Positions 20,401 through 35,400 of a DNA stretch of 64,000 nt are shown here, piece by piece. A model generated the notes under the pieces. It searched no databases. It saw only the letters and a program-made list of their open reading frames with translations, and was not told the origin of the DNA. Numbering within the stretch: position 1 is the stretch's first letter; each line of letters opens with the position of its first letter. The stretch comes from Owenia fusiformis (lineage: Eukaryota > Annelida > Polychaeta > Sabellida > Oweniidae). The stretch is taken from NCBI GenBank assembly GCA_903813345.2, contig CAIIXF020000010.1, forward strand, positions 1,913,169 to 1,977,168, written 5' to 3'. The position numbers and the translations under genes are program-made.

Positions 20401-23400
20401 AATTTGAATTCAAATAGCCGCCATTTTGTTCACTACAAAATTTAAATCGCCAGTTTTGGTTTTTATTTCAAAACAAAAAATCTAAAATACACAAGAAGTG
20501 ATACAAGATTTTGGTTTGAAACTTTGAACTGATGATTATGATTTATAGCTGGTTATAATTTCAGAAAATAATTACATTCTGACATCCCCATTGCTGGAAA
20601 ATATTCAGTTGCGTCCCTGGGAGCCAATCCTCCTTGGATAGTTGTGTATGAAATATTGAAAAAGCTCGGGGCATGCAAAATTTCAAATTTAAACGAAAAT
20701 TGGTCATAGTGAAATGTATGTCACAAGTTAGTATAAAAATGCAAATAAAAATTGTGTAAGGTCCACTATACATCAAAGCAAAATAATATGGTAGTTGATG
20801 ATAGTTTTCATATTGATATTGCATAAAAGCTATCTATAAAATGTCATTTTTGAAAATTATGTATTTGATTTTATATATTGGACCAGCAAAATAATTCTAG
20901 ACATGCATATTGTTAAGTAATGAGTAGGATATTATGAGTTTTACCAGACGTATTATTGTATTTAACTACAAAAAATATGATGTCATATTGATACATAACA
21001 GTTAATGTTGTAAAATTGTTAGTTAAAATGTTCAAAATGTCCAAGATATTTTAAATTGAAATGATCACAACAGTTGTAGTTTCTATAGAGATATCTATAG
21101 AGAATCTATCCCAGAATGTGAAAAAGTAAACCGCAAAATATTAAAATGGTATATGGACCATATTATAGATTGTAAAGTGTAATACATTTGTATATATTTA
21201 TGTCCCATAATGTGGTCCAATTACAGGCTTGATGTTAAACTAAATGTGATGTTAGTATGACAACATACACCAGTTCTATTCTACAACAAAGAGTTAATAT
21301 GCTCACCATTTCTCGTTGTTTGAACCTCAAGTTCTAGGAGCAGGAAGAAATAATTAGTTAATATATTTTAAACATCTGCAATTATCGTTGGTTCTAAAAT
21401 CTTCATTTGATATATTTATGTATCAGTGTATGTTTAATATTAATTTGTTTTTGAGAAATTAAAATGTTCTACATTCTTACCATATAATTTCATGTCTTTT
21501 GCGGCTTTTCCGAACTGATTTGCAGCAATGCATGAATACCACCCAAAGTCATTTGGCCCTAAGTCTTTAATAGATAGACTCATCACTTGTTCATGTGGTT
21601 CAGTGCCATCATACACTTCTACTAGGTATTTGCCAGTTCGGGTTTGGATCTCTCTACCATTTAGTTCCCAGAAGTTGATACGATGTGGATGGGCAGTGAT
21701 TTTACAAAGGATTACAGTGTCTCTGCCTTTGTATTGTCCCATTGTCTTGGTTGGAAGATGTATTTCAGGGGCAACTGTCAAATGAATAATGCATTGTGAG
21801 AGATTATTAAGTATCATCAGGGCAAAATGACTAATGTTGAATTACCCCAAAACACTAAATGGATATTTATAGATACATATTGTTTTATTTGATGATTATT
21901 TCAAACTCAATCTCTTTTTATACTTTCTCTGGCTGGCCTTTGTATTTCCTTCTCATTTCAATATAGAATATTTTCATAATGAACACTCATATCATATCAT
22001 TGATTACAACGAAGCTGAACATGACTTACATTCTATTTTGACATTCATTATGCGGCTATCTGGCATTGCTACCCCATTGTCTGCCACACATTCATACGTA
22101 TCCTCACAGTAGCGGGACGCATTAGTGATTATCAGCATTTCCCCAGTCAGTCCAATTTCTGAAATGCAACGTCAAAATAATGAATGAGATGTTCAGTTAT
22201 TATTCTAATTTGCTCCCATCATTATCAGTTGGTAATAAAACTTGGTAATGGTAACATTTAGATTTAACATGTAACAGCAGTAAACCATGGCAAATATGAA
22301 CTAATATAATACAATAAAAAGCACTAACATGTATCTATATAAGTCTAAATTAAAGCTTTATCATATGTCCCTCTTGATAGAAACATTTTTCAGGACTCAA
22401 ATGTTACATCCCATTCATGACAGAAGTGATGTCTTTAAGGAATATATTTTGCATGCTTTTAATATGGCCATTTCTGATGGATGGACCAGGGTTGGGGTTT
22501 GTATAGTTATTTGTCAAACATAATTATTATTTAGATCAGGCATTAGGGATTAAGAAGTAAAATGCATACAATAAATTCTATGGAAAAAATAAACAAGCAC
22601 GTAACATGGTTGTATATACTATAATTAACACATAACATTTTCTGGGTGTGGTTCAGTAGAATAGAGAGGTCATTCCAACAAGCAGGCCCACTATGAAAAG
22701 AAGGAATCTGTACAGGAGTATTGGATAGATGGTTTAAATATCACAGTTTTAATGTGTATGGGAAGTTCAGACTTATCTGTTATTTTAGTACAGTGAAAAA
22801 TGGTAAATGGTTCATATATGTTGCATAAAGTTAATGAATGGTTTATTATGTAAAAACATTAAAAAAAATAAAAATGCTTGATATGTAAATGTGTTAACTC
22901 TTAAATATAATGTAATGCTTAATGTTTGCAAAACATGTTTACACTGGCATGCCATTTAGTTGCACAATATATATTATGTTACCCAAATCAAAACTTTGTT
23001 TGATTTTGACAATATACAGTAAAACTACTGTTTAATAGTAAAAACCCTTGTCATGTAAGTGGAACACCTCTCAACTTGAAATCTGAGCTTTAACTATATT
23101 TTAATGAATCTCTGTAAGCAAGGCAACTGTTTTTGTAGTGTTCTAAAGGTGTTATACTCAGTGTTTTACTGTATGACATCAGGTTTGATTAGGGTCATAA
23201 TACAGGTTTCAATAATAATTAAAATATCATCCAATTAACTTACTTGTATGGATGTCTAATAATCCAAATGAGACAAGTTAGAAATTATTAAACATTTTTA
23301 TTTTAACAAAAATTATGAGCAGTGAACATATTTTTTTTCTTAAGTCATCATCCATTTTTAAAGAATTAAATATCAACATTTGAAGTGCACTTTTGCAAAC

Positions 23401-26400
23401 ATTGAACAAATACATGCTCAAAAGAAACGCAATGCAATTAAAAAAAACTAATTTATTTAAAACATTTCTTAAATACAGTGTCTAAACTTGTTATTTCTTA
23501 ATTAAAAATATTAATGCTTAATTATTATAGCTTTTAATTAATACCATTCCCCATACACAACTTACCATTAAATGAAAAATCGCACACTAAAATAGCATTT
23601 GCAAAATAAGCAACAGCCCCAACACCATTTGCAAAAGCCTTCATTCCAATCATTAGTTCACATGTAATACATGTCAATAGCAAATCTAGAGCTAGGATTA
23701 TGTTTAAAGGGACTTGAAGTCGTATTACAAGGATGATGAATGTGGTCAGTTCACAAATATACAGAATAAGCATTATATGATGTGATGAATGGAATGCATC
23801 AGTAAAAATCATAGGAAATTTATTTAACTTGGAGAGGGTCAAATGCAGTGATTGTTAAAAATTATTTTAGATTTTGTAGCAATATGTATGTTATATAAGG
23901 TACTTATAGGTAATAAAATGTAGCGTTAAGAGTAGATCTATAGTTGGTACTTATTGGCCCTAGCCAAGCACCATTATACAACATATACATAGGGACCTCA
24001 CATCATATGAGTGAACACTGTAATGCAGAACTGAAAACAAGATTTTGCCTGATCAATTTTAGGCAGAATTACTTAAACAGTAATACATAACTTTGGAGAG
24101 CTTTGAAGATATTACATCGCAGCATGGAATTTAAATTTTAGAAAAATATCACAAAATGATTAGTTGATACAACGATTTTGAAATTAGATCCTATATTACA
24201 TTTTCCAGTTGAATATATTTCTTGATGTCAGTTGTGCACAGTGTCCCGTCATCTTTTGTGTGACAATAGGGGAGGCTATTGACTACCATGATGCACTAGT
24301 ACACGTTGCTATGGCAACATGGTCACTTACTGTCAGAAGAGTCACTACTCATTGGCAGTGGGCATTCTGTAAGATTGACAGATCTTTTCATTACAATCAT
24401 GTGAGGAAAGAGTAATCCTTTACATTCTTAGTGAATCTCACACTCAAAAACATATCATAATAAGCTGTAGATATTAATATGCTCATATTAATTGGTATTG
24501 AAGATTTATTGTTGCTTTCATGTAATTTAGCTAAATGATATACATAGTCACCAAATATACAAAGTAATATTTCACATGAACTTACATAGCGCAGTAACTG
24601 ATAATTAAATGTTTGCTGTCTTAAATTAATTCTTTCATATATGATTCTTCAACAATATAATAGTTGACAAAACCGATTTAACAAAGAATCTGGATCTAAA
24701 TGGAAATTGCAAAATAGTGAAATTGCCATCTATGACTTCTGAAATAAATACCAATGATAAGGTAACTCTTGTTTTACACACATTGGGTTTATCTTTATTG
24801 TGGTTTTGTTCAATGTCTTTGTCTTGAGGGTTCGGGTCATATATCTGATTGTGAGCTTCAATACTTTTGTAAATATTATTCTTCCCATCTCAGATAACAG
24901 CATTAAGTAGCTGTTGAACACAAGAATCACTTTGAAAGATTTCAGAAACAATGGTATACATTTATGATTCAACTGAAATATTCCAAAGTGCACATGATTT
25001 TGAATATTTGAGATATGAATCACAGAGAAGTATATAAATAACATTAAAAGTGCAATAAAGGTCTTTTACATCATTTGATGCAATTGTAAAGTGAAATGAA
25101 AGAGTTGGCTACAGAACAGGAACATGTAATATTACAACACATGAAGAAGATGAGATGAACGCACATACTAACATGACTGATGAACATTTGACACAGCTTA
25201 ATGTTCATGCAGGGCTTTCCACAATAACATATAGCACTATAACCATTTGTCATAGATTCTGTACTTAAGAAAAATTTGTATATGAATATGGCTCTGAATG
25301 TGAATATAATTGACTATTTGAAAAAATTCATTTATCAAATCTCAAACAATTTGATTATATATGGCAATAAAAGAGGACATATTGTGCATGATCCGAATGA
25401 TGAATTCATGTGTATTATTGTAAACATTTATATTCAATTATAAGATGACTGTTGAGAATACCCTTATATCAACACATACTATATTTTAAAACACTTCTGT
25501 TCAACAACACTCCTTCATTATTACTCTCAGAAGTGTCACTCTATGTATCATTGATTCTGACGTTAGTCCCACCGCAATAGCTCACAGTGCAAAGTGTATT
25601 ATCCTTGTCTCTTTAAGTCAACTTTAATGCTACCATGAATTCACCATAGTAATATGGAAATGTATTTGAAATGGAAAAGAGATGGTAAATTCATCATGTT
25701 GATTACTAGCTAATGCACTCATGTCAGGATTTAGACAGATTCCGTCCCACCATATTGATTCGAATCCTGTCTTCACCTGAATTCTTATTTGACATCCGCA
25801 AACTAGAATTGCAAATGGATACTTTGTCTCAAAATCTGTAAATGAATTCACAGGAAAAGTTTATTCTTTGAATATTATTTTAAACCACTGGTCAGGTTTA
25901 TATATTTCTTGTCTATATAGTACATGATTCTTCAAATATTATTGGAGAGGTTAAGCTATACATTTTGAAGAGAACTTCTATGCAAATGTGTAATATTATG
26001 ACCACCAGGGATTACTGTCCCTCTCAGAGATCTTTTACAGGCATACTATTACAACTAGAATTTCCTTATAGCTTTATACTCAACCATGGAGAAAAGAATT
26101 CAAAAGAAGACAAGATAACTCCCAAATAACAAAATGGGAACCATTTTAGATAATTGCTCCAGATTGAATTGTATATGTACCAAATGTACTTATAATTCTA
26201 TTGTTTTCTGTGTTTTATCAGTCAAACATCTCAGATACATTTCCATTCTTTCAATGACAACTTATTTGCATCCCACATTGAACAAAGTGACGCCTGCTTC
26301 ATGCTAATATGTGCTTTTTTATTCAAAACCTCATACTTACTTTCACGTACTGAAGGGGATGTGGTATGAATTGATTTACGATACCATGTAACATCAGGGG

Positions 26401-29400
26401 CAGGTATTCCTGTGACATTGCATACAAGAACTACCGTTTCTCCTTCTCGTTTAACTACATCACCAGTTGACTGTTCATCAATTATACTGGCTGGAACTGC
26501 AAAACACAAGTGTCAAGACAGCATTAAAACATTATTATGTAGGTTATAATCAAATTACATGTTATTAATGATTCTCTGTAATGTAGAATCTCCTCTCACC
26601 TTTGCCAATATTTCCATTAAAATTGAGACAGCTCAAAATGTTATGATATTAAAACACAGTGACCTCAGTAAAGATAATGTTGGACATTAGGGAATAAGAG
26701 AAAATTTGAGGACAGAAAATATAATTGATATAATTCAAATGGTGGGAAGGATCGATTTTGAATTAATAAATGGTTGTTTAATATGGTTCATGTTTCACAG
26801 TTCTGTTGTTTTTCTTTATCAAGCAATTGTTATTTCTCACTATGAATATTATAAGGTTCAGTATTGTCAGCTTAGTGGGAGATAAGGCTATGGGTGGGGG
26901 TGTCTCATTGCTTCTTTTTTCACTTTAGAACATGATTTGGGATAGTTTGGGTTTGTTTTCCCTATAACTGGTGTAGATAATTCCTTTATCTTGCGGTTTT
27001 TCTGTAACTTTTTTGTTTCTTTCCTTTTGGCATTTGTGCATGCATATATCATTTTTCTATCTTAAACGTTAATTGATTGATTTGATATTTCAATTTTTTA
27101 ATATATCGGTACAATATTGTTCACCCTGTGCCCTATTTGTTATCAAACATATCAAACAAATTAAGAAGATGATACCTCTCTATCAAATATTTGACATGAG
27201 ATCAGCAAATCATCTTTGCCATAATAACAATATGCATGATTGGATATCAGAAATCAATGTTACAGCTTTTCCAATTTTAAATTAGCTTTCCTTGCTAGCA
27301 AGTTTGATGTACAACAGTTTGACATTAGCAATGATTGGTACTAATATACTAAGTAGATCTAATATTTTAAGGTAATCCTTTTTGACATAATACATCTATC
27401 ATAATTCCTTGACAGACAAGGCATGGGTCCTTATGAAACAATAGTTTTTCAGCACTTCCAAAATGTACTCATTTCTGCTTCGAGAATCACATTTGCTAAA
27501 TTTAGGATTGACCTATGAAATTCACAGTAACAATCTCCTTCTGCCCGAATCTTATTTAATTTATTATACAATAGAGTTTTTCGATATCTTATTCCCAGAA
27601 TGTTTATATATAAACGACATAAATATATATTATGCAGTTAACATGTTAACTTAACTGTAAATATCAAATGTGCCAAAAATACTAGTTGGCTAAATCTTAC
27701 TCATTAATTAAGTGGGATAACTTGCATCTGGCTCCTAGTATCTCTATGTTTACTTTGGCCAGTTATTGTTTATTTTATTTCAATTAAGGTGCACATACTG
27801 AATGATTAATATAAATGGCATCTAGGATATCCTGTATTTCAAACATCACATGTGGTTCCTTTTGCATAAGAACCCTCCTACATTCTTTTACTTAGCAATA
27901 ATGACTTCTCTAATGGTGATATTTCCTCTGGGAGTTAATTTGGCTATTTACATGAGATATGACAAAGATTTATTTATATCCCACTGTGATGTGTTGGTCC
28001 TTGGTGTGAACATGTTCCAGGTTTGGTATTCTAAATTCAATTGGACTGTTGTGGAATGCCCTATTGATCATATGCTCTTTGTTTTAAAGTGTAGTCTTGG
28101 TTCACTTAGTGATTAATATCAAGTCTGCAACTGTATTCCCCGGTGCCTCCATCAGTGCCTTGACACTTAGGATTGGGATTCAAATAATGGATGTCATGTA
28201 GAAAGGTTATAACATGAAAAACTAATGAAAACAATGAATATTATTTGAGATTATAATTTTAACATGGAAACAGTTGCAAAATTCCTTAAAACAACTGGGA
28301 ATTTTGGTAAGAACAACTGGGAGAATCACCTGTTGCCTTTGCCAATAAAACCTCTAAATTCTGAAAATATAGAATAGATATTTTCAGAATATTTTGGCAA
28401 AACTTGGTTTACTGACGCAACTATACTATACCAACGGAAATCAACAAAATATTTATATCATGTTTTATGTTATGTATTATGTGATATGTTATTGCTCTAA
28501 AAAGGGCCACCTGTGACTTTATTCAGGCATCCCTACAATCATATGAAAGCTTGTGTGATCTTAGTTTTTCAAACCCAGTTCAAGCCATCTTTTCTAAGAA
28601 CTTACCATGGTCAGTCAATATCAGATTCTTGTCTTTGTTGTTGATTTATTATCGAGGTTTCTGAATGGTAGTGTGAGGGGATGTTAACACACATTATTTT
28701 ATCTGTCATAATATCATTGTTTTAGATTCTGGTGATTTGTTACCCCATGACCAGTTGTAGTCTGAAATGCACCTTTTCTATCATTAATACTTCTTGCTGT
28801 TTACCCTCTGGCACTTATGCTTACATACCAAGCTTTATGTTTCATATTTTATACAATATCGATAAAAATCTATTTGTTGTAAGACTCAGCCTTTAACTAT
28901 CCCATTAATGTAAGTTATAGGTATACCTGGAAGTATGATATCAAGATTCATATGATCAGTTTATATATTGAACTCCCCTGGCATCATCAGATTAAGGCAG
29001 TTGCAAACTTCAGAATAATAAATAAAGTTATCCCAAGGAGTCTAGTTTTTCTAGTTTGTGTATGACTTAATATTTCTTTAACCTGAGACATCTAAGCCGC
29101 TTCATACAAGTAACATGTATATTGGTTAAAAATAAATAAATTTTACTAGCTTTTTCACTACCTGGATGTTTTGACATGCTGTTACAAGAATCATACATTT
29201 CTGTTAACTAGGTGTGAATAAGCAACCAAAGAAATGTTCATTGGACATGCTGTGTATGTGTGTACAGATAGTTTTGTTTTGTTATTGTTAATTATGTGAA
29301 AATACTTTCCTGTAAAATAGCAATGGTCTAATTAGGATTTTGCTATTTTAGTCTATTAAGCTTTTTAGAGACTTCGATTTGGAGACGGGAGCTTATGTGA

Positions 29401-32400
29401 TTTGTCTGAGCAGAGACTCGTTCCTTAGTTCCAGATCTGTGATTTCTGATTACCAGATTGAACATTGGTTCATGCCTAGAATGGTTGCAGATCTCTCGAT
29501 TGATATCTTAAAACTTGTCCTGGTCCTGTCCAGAAATAATGAGCCTGATAAAGGCATGTACATGCATGGATTTGAAAAGTTACTTAACTGTTCTCAAAAT
29601 AAATGATAAAATAGATTAAAAATAGCAAAATCATAATTTATTCAAATTTGATTGCACAAACCATCAAAATTCACTATATTCAACTGGTGAAAACAGCATA
29701 ACTTTCGCAATAGGTACGAAACAGCACAAGGACTCAGGATGTAACATTTCTGGTTGGGCTTGCATCTCTTTCTTGTGTATATATGAAGATGTCCGTTTGA
29801 TTTGATATTCCTTAAAATAATGTTGTTCAAGATATTGATATCAATATTTGTACTTTAAGATAATATTTCAAATCAAAACAGATCAGTGTAAAACTCAAGT
29901 AACCTTTTCAGCTGTTGATGTGTTAAGTATTTATTCTGATGTTACATATTTTCAAGATATCTCTTGCAAAACCTTCCATAGTACAACTCTTGTTTCCGCT
30001 CTTAAGAAATTCAGTTCAGGATATCTATGTCTTGGATTCATGAAATATTTTTATGTGTCACTTTATTGTTTTCACAGAATTTCTACCTTAAATAGCAAAA
30101 AATATAATTTATTCATTTTTAATGCAATTTTGAAGAATGTTTTCAGTTTCCCTGAAAGGTTACCTTCCCTGCCTGATACATGTATCATACATCTTGATCC
30201 ATCTAAATATAGGTTTGTTTTCATAAAACAAGTGATAAAAATCTTCTCCAAGATTAAATGTTTACGCATGTGGAGGGGCTGGTTTTGAGTGTCATGTCCC
30301 TGTTAATTTGAAATTCTAAACTTAGATACGATAAACGTTCCTAGATCCTATAACTAATTTGATCATAGATGACGTAGTTACCTGAAAATGTTTACTTTTC
30401 AAAATTTTGGGAATCACTGCTTATATATCAGCACTAAACTGCATGATTTGAGATTAGAGCGATTCGGCTAGATGAGAAATAACCAAAGAAGCATTCATTA
30501 CTTTTTATCTATTCCAAATGGTTCACCAAAATACACAGGTGGAAACTTAGGTCTTTTTCACCTAGTTAGCTACTTTGCAAGTGATATATGAGATACGGTG
30601 ATGCAAACCAGACTGGCATTAAATTGCTTAAACTAACATCTTAGCTCATTACTGAAAGAGGTGTTAGTAATTTAAACAGCCTCAGTTTATAGCATATATA
30701 ACTGTAAAGCTGGTGTCCAGTTTAGCAATATGTCCAGTTTTCAGTAATTATACAGCTACTGCATTATTTTGATGATGATGTTTTTCCTAATACCTAAAGG
30801 ATAATGTCTGGAATGGATTCTAGAGGAATAAAGAAATTTGATTTTAAAGGAATAATTTATCCAAATATAAATATGCTGTTTCACTTATTTTCACTTATGT
30901 GGTTTTGAAATATTAAAGTTCAACATGGATATCACAACAGATTTATTCAACATAACCTATTTCGAAAAAGGCATTACATTACACGTCACATTGTTTTCTA
31001 AATAAATAATTTCACCTTATAGTTCTCTAAATTCCCTCTTACTTTAGTCAAAAGAGCAAGTTCGAACTAAGAAGATCCTAGGATTCTGCCTTAGAGCTAC
31101 AGAATACATTGACACTAAACAAGGCAAGATGATCAAGTATTTTATTATGTACACTTCATTTGATCAGCATCAAAGTGGCATCAGTATTGCTTCTGAATTA
31201 GTTACATTTACATACCAAGTGAGCATAATTTGATTATAATCGCAAGATTTCAAGAAAAGGAATCTGCTAAATATTCTGATTCACTAAAATAAGTTGTAGC
31301 AGGTACATTCAGCAAAACTCATTTACTATAAGCTGTAGAGGGTGTTACATACAATTAATCATTGGAGTTTGATACTATGATGAACCTATCTATCAACATA
31401 GCATATATGCCAGCTAACCAGTTCAGTATGAACTTCTTCAGAGTTATCAAATCTGAGGAAATGTTTCATGCTTTACAACTTATTGGCACAAGCACCAAAG
31501 ATAACAAATTGAGATTTACGGGGCTTCTGTCTGGAGAAGAATTCATGTGAAAGTAGTTACCAATTTCAAAGATCATTTATGAAATAATGTTGTGTCTGAG
31601 CCCTATTGAACTCAGCATGGTTGCTATTTATTGTTAGTATAGTGATTAGGAAAGCGCCATGTTGTCTCTTATAATTCTGATCTCTAGTATTGTGTAAGGA
31701 TATAGAATTTGTTAAATTTGTGATCGATGATGCATTCTTTTTAGGGACAATATGGGATTTTTTAATGAGATCATTTTTAAAATCATATTTTTGTTGTTTT
31801 GTTTTTCAGATGCTGCCCTTACTTGCCCTGCTTTCCTATCTATATCAGAATTTGATGTCACAGACCACACTTTTGTTCCAATCTATTATATGAGGTAATA
31901 GTTTCTCTTAATATCTGTTGATTGTCTGTCATCATTTTCCTGTTTGATGAACACAAAACAATAAATCCACCAGTATCTTACTATTTTTGTAGATTCTTAC
32001 AATGCATCACCATGATGGCTAACCCTGTGTGTTTCAATGAATAAAGCGAAATCCATAAAACACTATTTATGATTACAACATCATACATTAATGAACTAAA
32101 AACAGATTTATTTTATAATATTTCCAATTACCATTTTACGAAAAATGGATGTTTCCATTTATGAAGGCCAGAGGGTACCCTTGTGCACGAACATAGATAA
32201 TACTTTTCCCTTTATGGGTTCATGAGCATAAATATGACCCATATGGTACCTTTTACATAAGTTTGATACTATATGATATTTCTTTTATATTAGATGCTTA
32301 CTTATCATAAAACATTTCAAAAAATCCCAAGAGCATACTAGATATCTGAACTAACAAGGGCACCTATTCATTTCACCTACTATGCCTGCTCGGCAGCGAT

Positions 32401-35400
32401 AAAGAATATCTCAGGAAAACTACAACTGAAAAAACTATTCCATTGACTCCTGATTGAATTAAGCTATAGAATTTTACAACTGATTAATAAAGTCATCTCG
32501 TGAAGTATATTGTATTATACAATTTTACAACTGATTTGTAAGAAAATTCTGATTAAATATAAAACTTAGACACTGATATGTAAGAGTATTTAACCTATAG
32601 AATGAGTCTATCCTTATTCTGATAAAAAAGTAGCATTTTATTTAAGCAAATTCAAAGAAAATGCACTGAACGAAATTCTAGGGGATGTCTCATAAAATAT
32701 TTCAAAACTCGAAACAATACTGACAATTGTCAAATCTTAATTCAGAAGATATTAAAAATTCTTGAGAAGGGATTGTAATATGATTAAGAAAAAAATTACC
32801 TCATGTAAACTATTGCTATTAACATACTACCATTATTTATATGGTTTGTAGGGCTTTTGAATCAAATAATACAGATTATATTACAGTACTTAAATGTAAA
32901 AATATGAAAATCACTCCATAGTCATCAAAACAAACATGACAAATTACTAGAATTTTCCATTTAGACAGCTATGCCAAATGTTTTCTGGAGGATAGACAGT
33001 AATCCTGAGGTTGATATGCTATCTAAATAACTCTAGCATACAATCATAGTGGTTGTGTTGCAGAAAGCAAATTTAAGACAAAAAGGGAGGAAATAGATAA
33101 TGTATAAACATCCATACTTGAAATAATATTAAAATCAAAGACACTTTAACTTATTTAAAACTTTTAAGGTAATTTTTGTGGTGAATTTGGTTGAATTGGG
33201 ATTTGAACCATATGTAAGAGAATGTTTAGATTTTATCAATTGTAATTGGACAAGGTAAATGGTAAAAACTAAGAGATGATTTTAAAATCAACTTTGCGAC
33301 TGGTAATCAATCAAACTGCCAAATCATATTGTAATCTTTTTCAGTTTGAATTGACTCTAGAGAGATTGTATTGCTAATATAGGGTCGCCTTGCTGTATTA
33401 GAAGCATGGATTGCTATATTTGTCTTGACTGTCACCTGATAAATTGATTTTCATGAGTTCTGTTTTCCTAAATTATCTTTAGCTTCACATGGCTTAAATG
33501 TTAGTTTAAGGTTATGTCTGTATGATGACATGCATTAATACTTATGACATATTCATATCAGGGAGACTGTGATACTTCATTGCAGTAGCTTGTTAATGAA
33601 AATTATATCATCCACAATCATATAATGCCCCTAATATCATATGTTCCCTATTTGTTATTGTGAACATGCAGAGCCACAAGGATATAATATTGCTATAGTA
33701 CAGTTGTATTTAGTGAATACCAGATCCTAAAATTACCTGGTTCTATATGGTTATCTGATTAGAGCAGAGCTTACCTTGTCTGGTCCAATTCTGTGTATAC
33801 AGGTTGAATAATTGTTGTCTGTATATATTTCTATATTCAGCATCAAATGGAAATGAGAGGTATACAGTGTTTATTCACAGGGAGTGGTTTTATTCTGGGA
33901 GACGATATCCCTGACTTGGCTTAGATAAGCATAACAATGGGAAATATGATATCATCCCAAAATTTAAGATTCATATTCAGATCTCACACAACCTGGTTTT
34001 ATTTACCTTGGTATGCAATAACTCTTGCTTTTTATTTGTGATTCTGTAAAAGTATAACACACTAGATTGATGAACTCCAGAGAGACCCCAGATTCCAGAT
34101 TTTTATTTTAAAAAATGAATAAAAAATTTTAAAATATGACTTCTTTTAACTTAAAAGGTCATAGAAGGTCAACCAGAAGTTGGATTTCAATTTTGATTTC
34201 AGATTTGGAATCCTTAGCAAATTTCTTCCTATGAAATAAAAAAAATAGATTTTGACTTTTTAATGACCTTCTTTTGAGCCGCCATATCTCAAAATCCTTA
34301 AAGAGTAATTAAAAAACGGAAAGCACACACTCAAAAGCAATTTTTCTGAGCTACACGAATTGAGAAAAAATATTAGAACATACAGAAGATAGTTGAAATT
34401 TTAGAACTTTGTCTTAGATTTTGACCTAGATAAAAATTTGACCTAATTTCCGAGAAACTAGGTCACATACCCTTACTGACTAAGTAAATAGTAAGAACTC
34501 AGGCAAAAACAATAGACTCAAGATTTTCAATCTGGAGTCTAATAAGGAAATTAAAAACAGTATTCATCAGACCTCTCTTTTGCTCTTTTACATAAACATC
34601 AAACCAAATGTGAAATCTACCCTAACAGCATTACTTTTTTCAGAATCTTGTACTCATTTGAAGATATCACATAGAGTCTTTTAATTAAGTCGGTGTTTGC
34701 TTAGCAAGACGACTAGGTGATAAATATCAAAGTTAGTTGGGGGTCACTCTGCTTTAACTAACTTGAACTTGGATTTTGACAGCAATTTGCTTATTCCTGG
34801 TAGCTTTCAATATTTGCTCAACATGTTATTTTGGTTTTAACTTCCTGATTAATGCAACTGAAATGTCATGTTACTTCGAATAATATCCCTTTAATTCTTG
34901 CTCAGAATTTGTTCTTAAAGTTCAAAATTATCACTGTAGTGCTGCATACAAACTGGGAAGTATGATCAGATGGGACCTTATCATTAATGGAGCTGATTTA
35001 CAAGCTTCATAAAATCCTAATGCCTTTTTGGCTCAAACAAGGGAGTAGAATAGAATAGGAAGAGAATCCAACCATATTTACACATCGTAATTAAGACACA
35101 TTGCAATTGGTTGGAGCATCTAACTGATAATACAAAAATTAGCAAAATGTTGAAGAAAATTAAAGAAAATACCATACCAATATCAAAAAAATCAGAACAA
35201 TATCCCAAATAAAATTTTATCTCAAATGATATTATCTCATTAAAAAAATTATCTAATTATAAAAATGTATTATATCATATCAGAAATATCTCAATTAAGA
35301 CTCCCAAATATAATGATTCAAAAGGACCAATCCACTATTAAAATTATGTGAATTTTATTGCTTACTTCGACTTGGGCATCCATCACATCTTGTTATCCCT

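Larger units (their letters stand above)
22159..26340 (-). other. Intron 4 of the lachesin-like gene
   Basis: A 4182-nt phase 1 intron splitting Ig2. It contains a pogo-like MITE (23015-23173) and a less AT-rich stretch at about 24225-24415 with an RFX-type X-box. Several short ORFs occur, with no supportable gene. Confidence 0.8.

Noticed and set aside
23534-23842. 102-codon minus-strand ORF in intron 4, partly hydrophobic.
   Set aside because: No domain, no signal-peptide logic and no splice support; the adhesion gene exons already join in phase without it.
25630-25851. Minus-strand ORF with a few Cys and Trp residues in intron 4, considered as an additional adhesion-gene exon.
   Set aside because: Exons 4 and 5 join directly in phase to a complete Ig2 domain, leaving no room for another segment.
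29848-30288. 146-codon plus-strand ORF inside intron 3.
   Set aside because: It is the longest chance frame in 21 kb of intron, with AT-driven composition and no domain or splice context.
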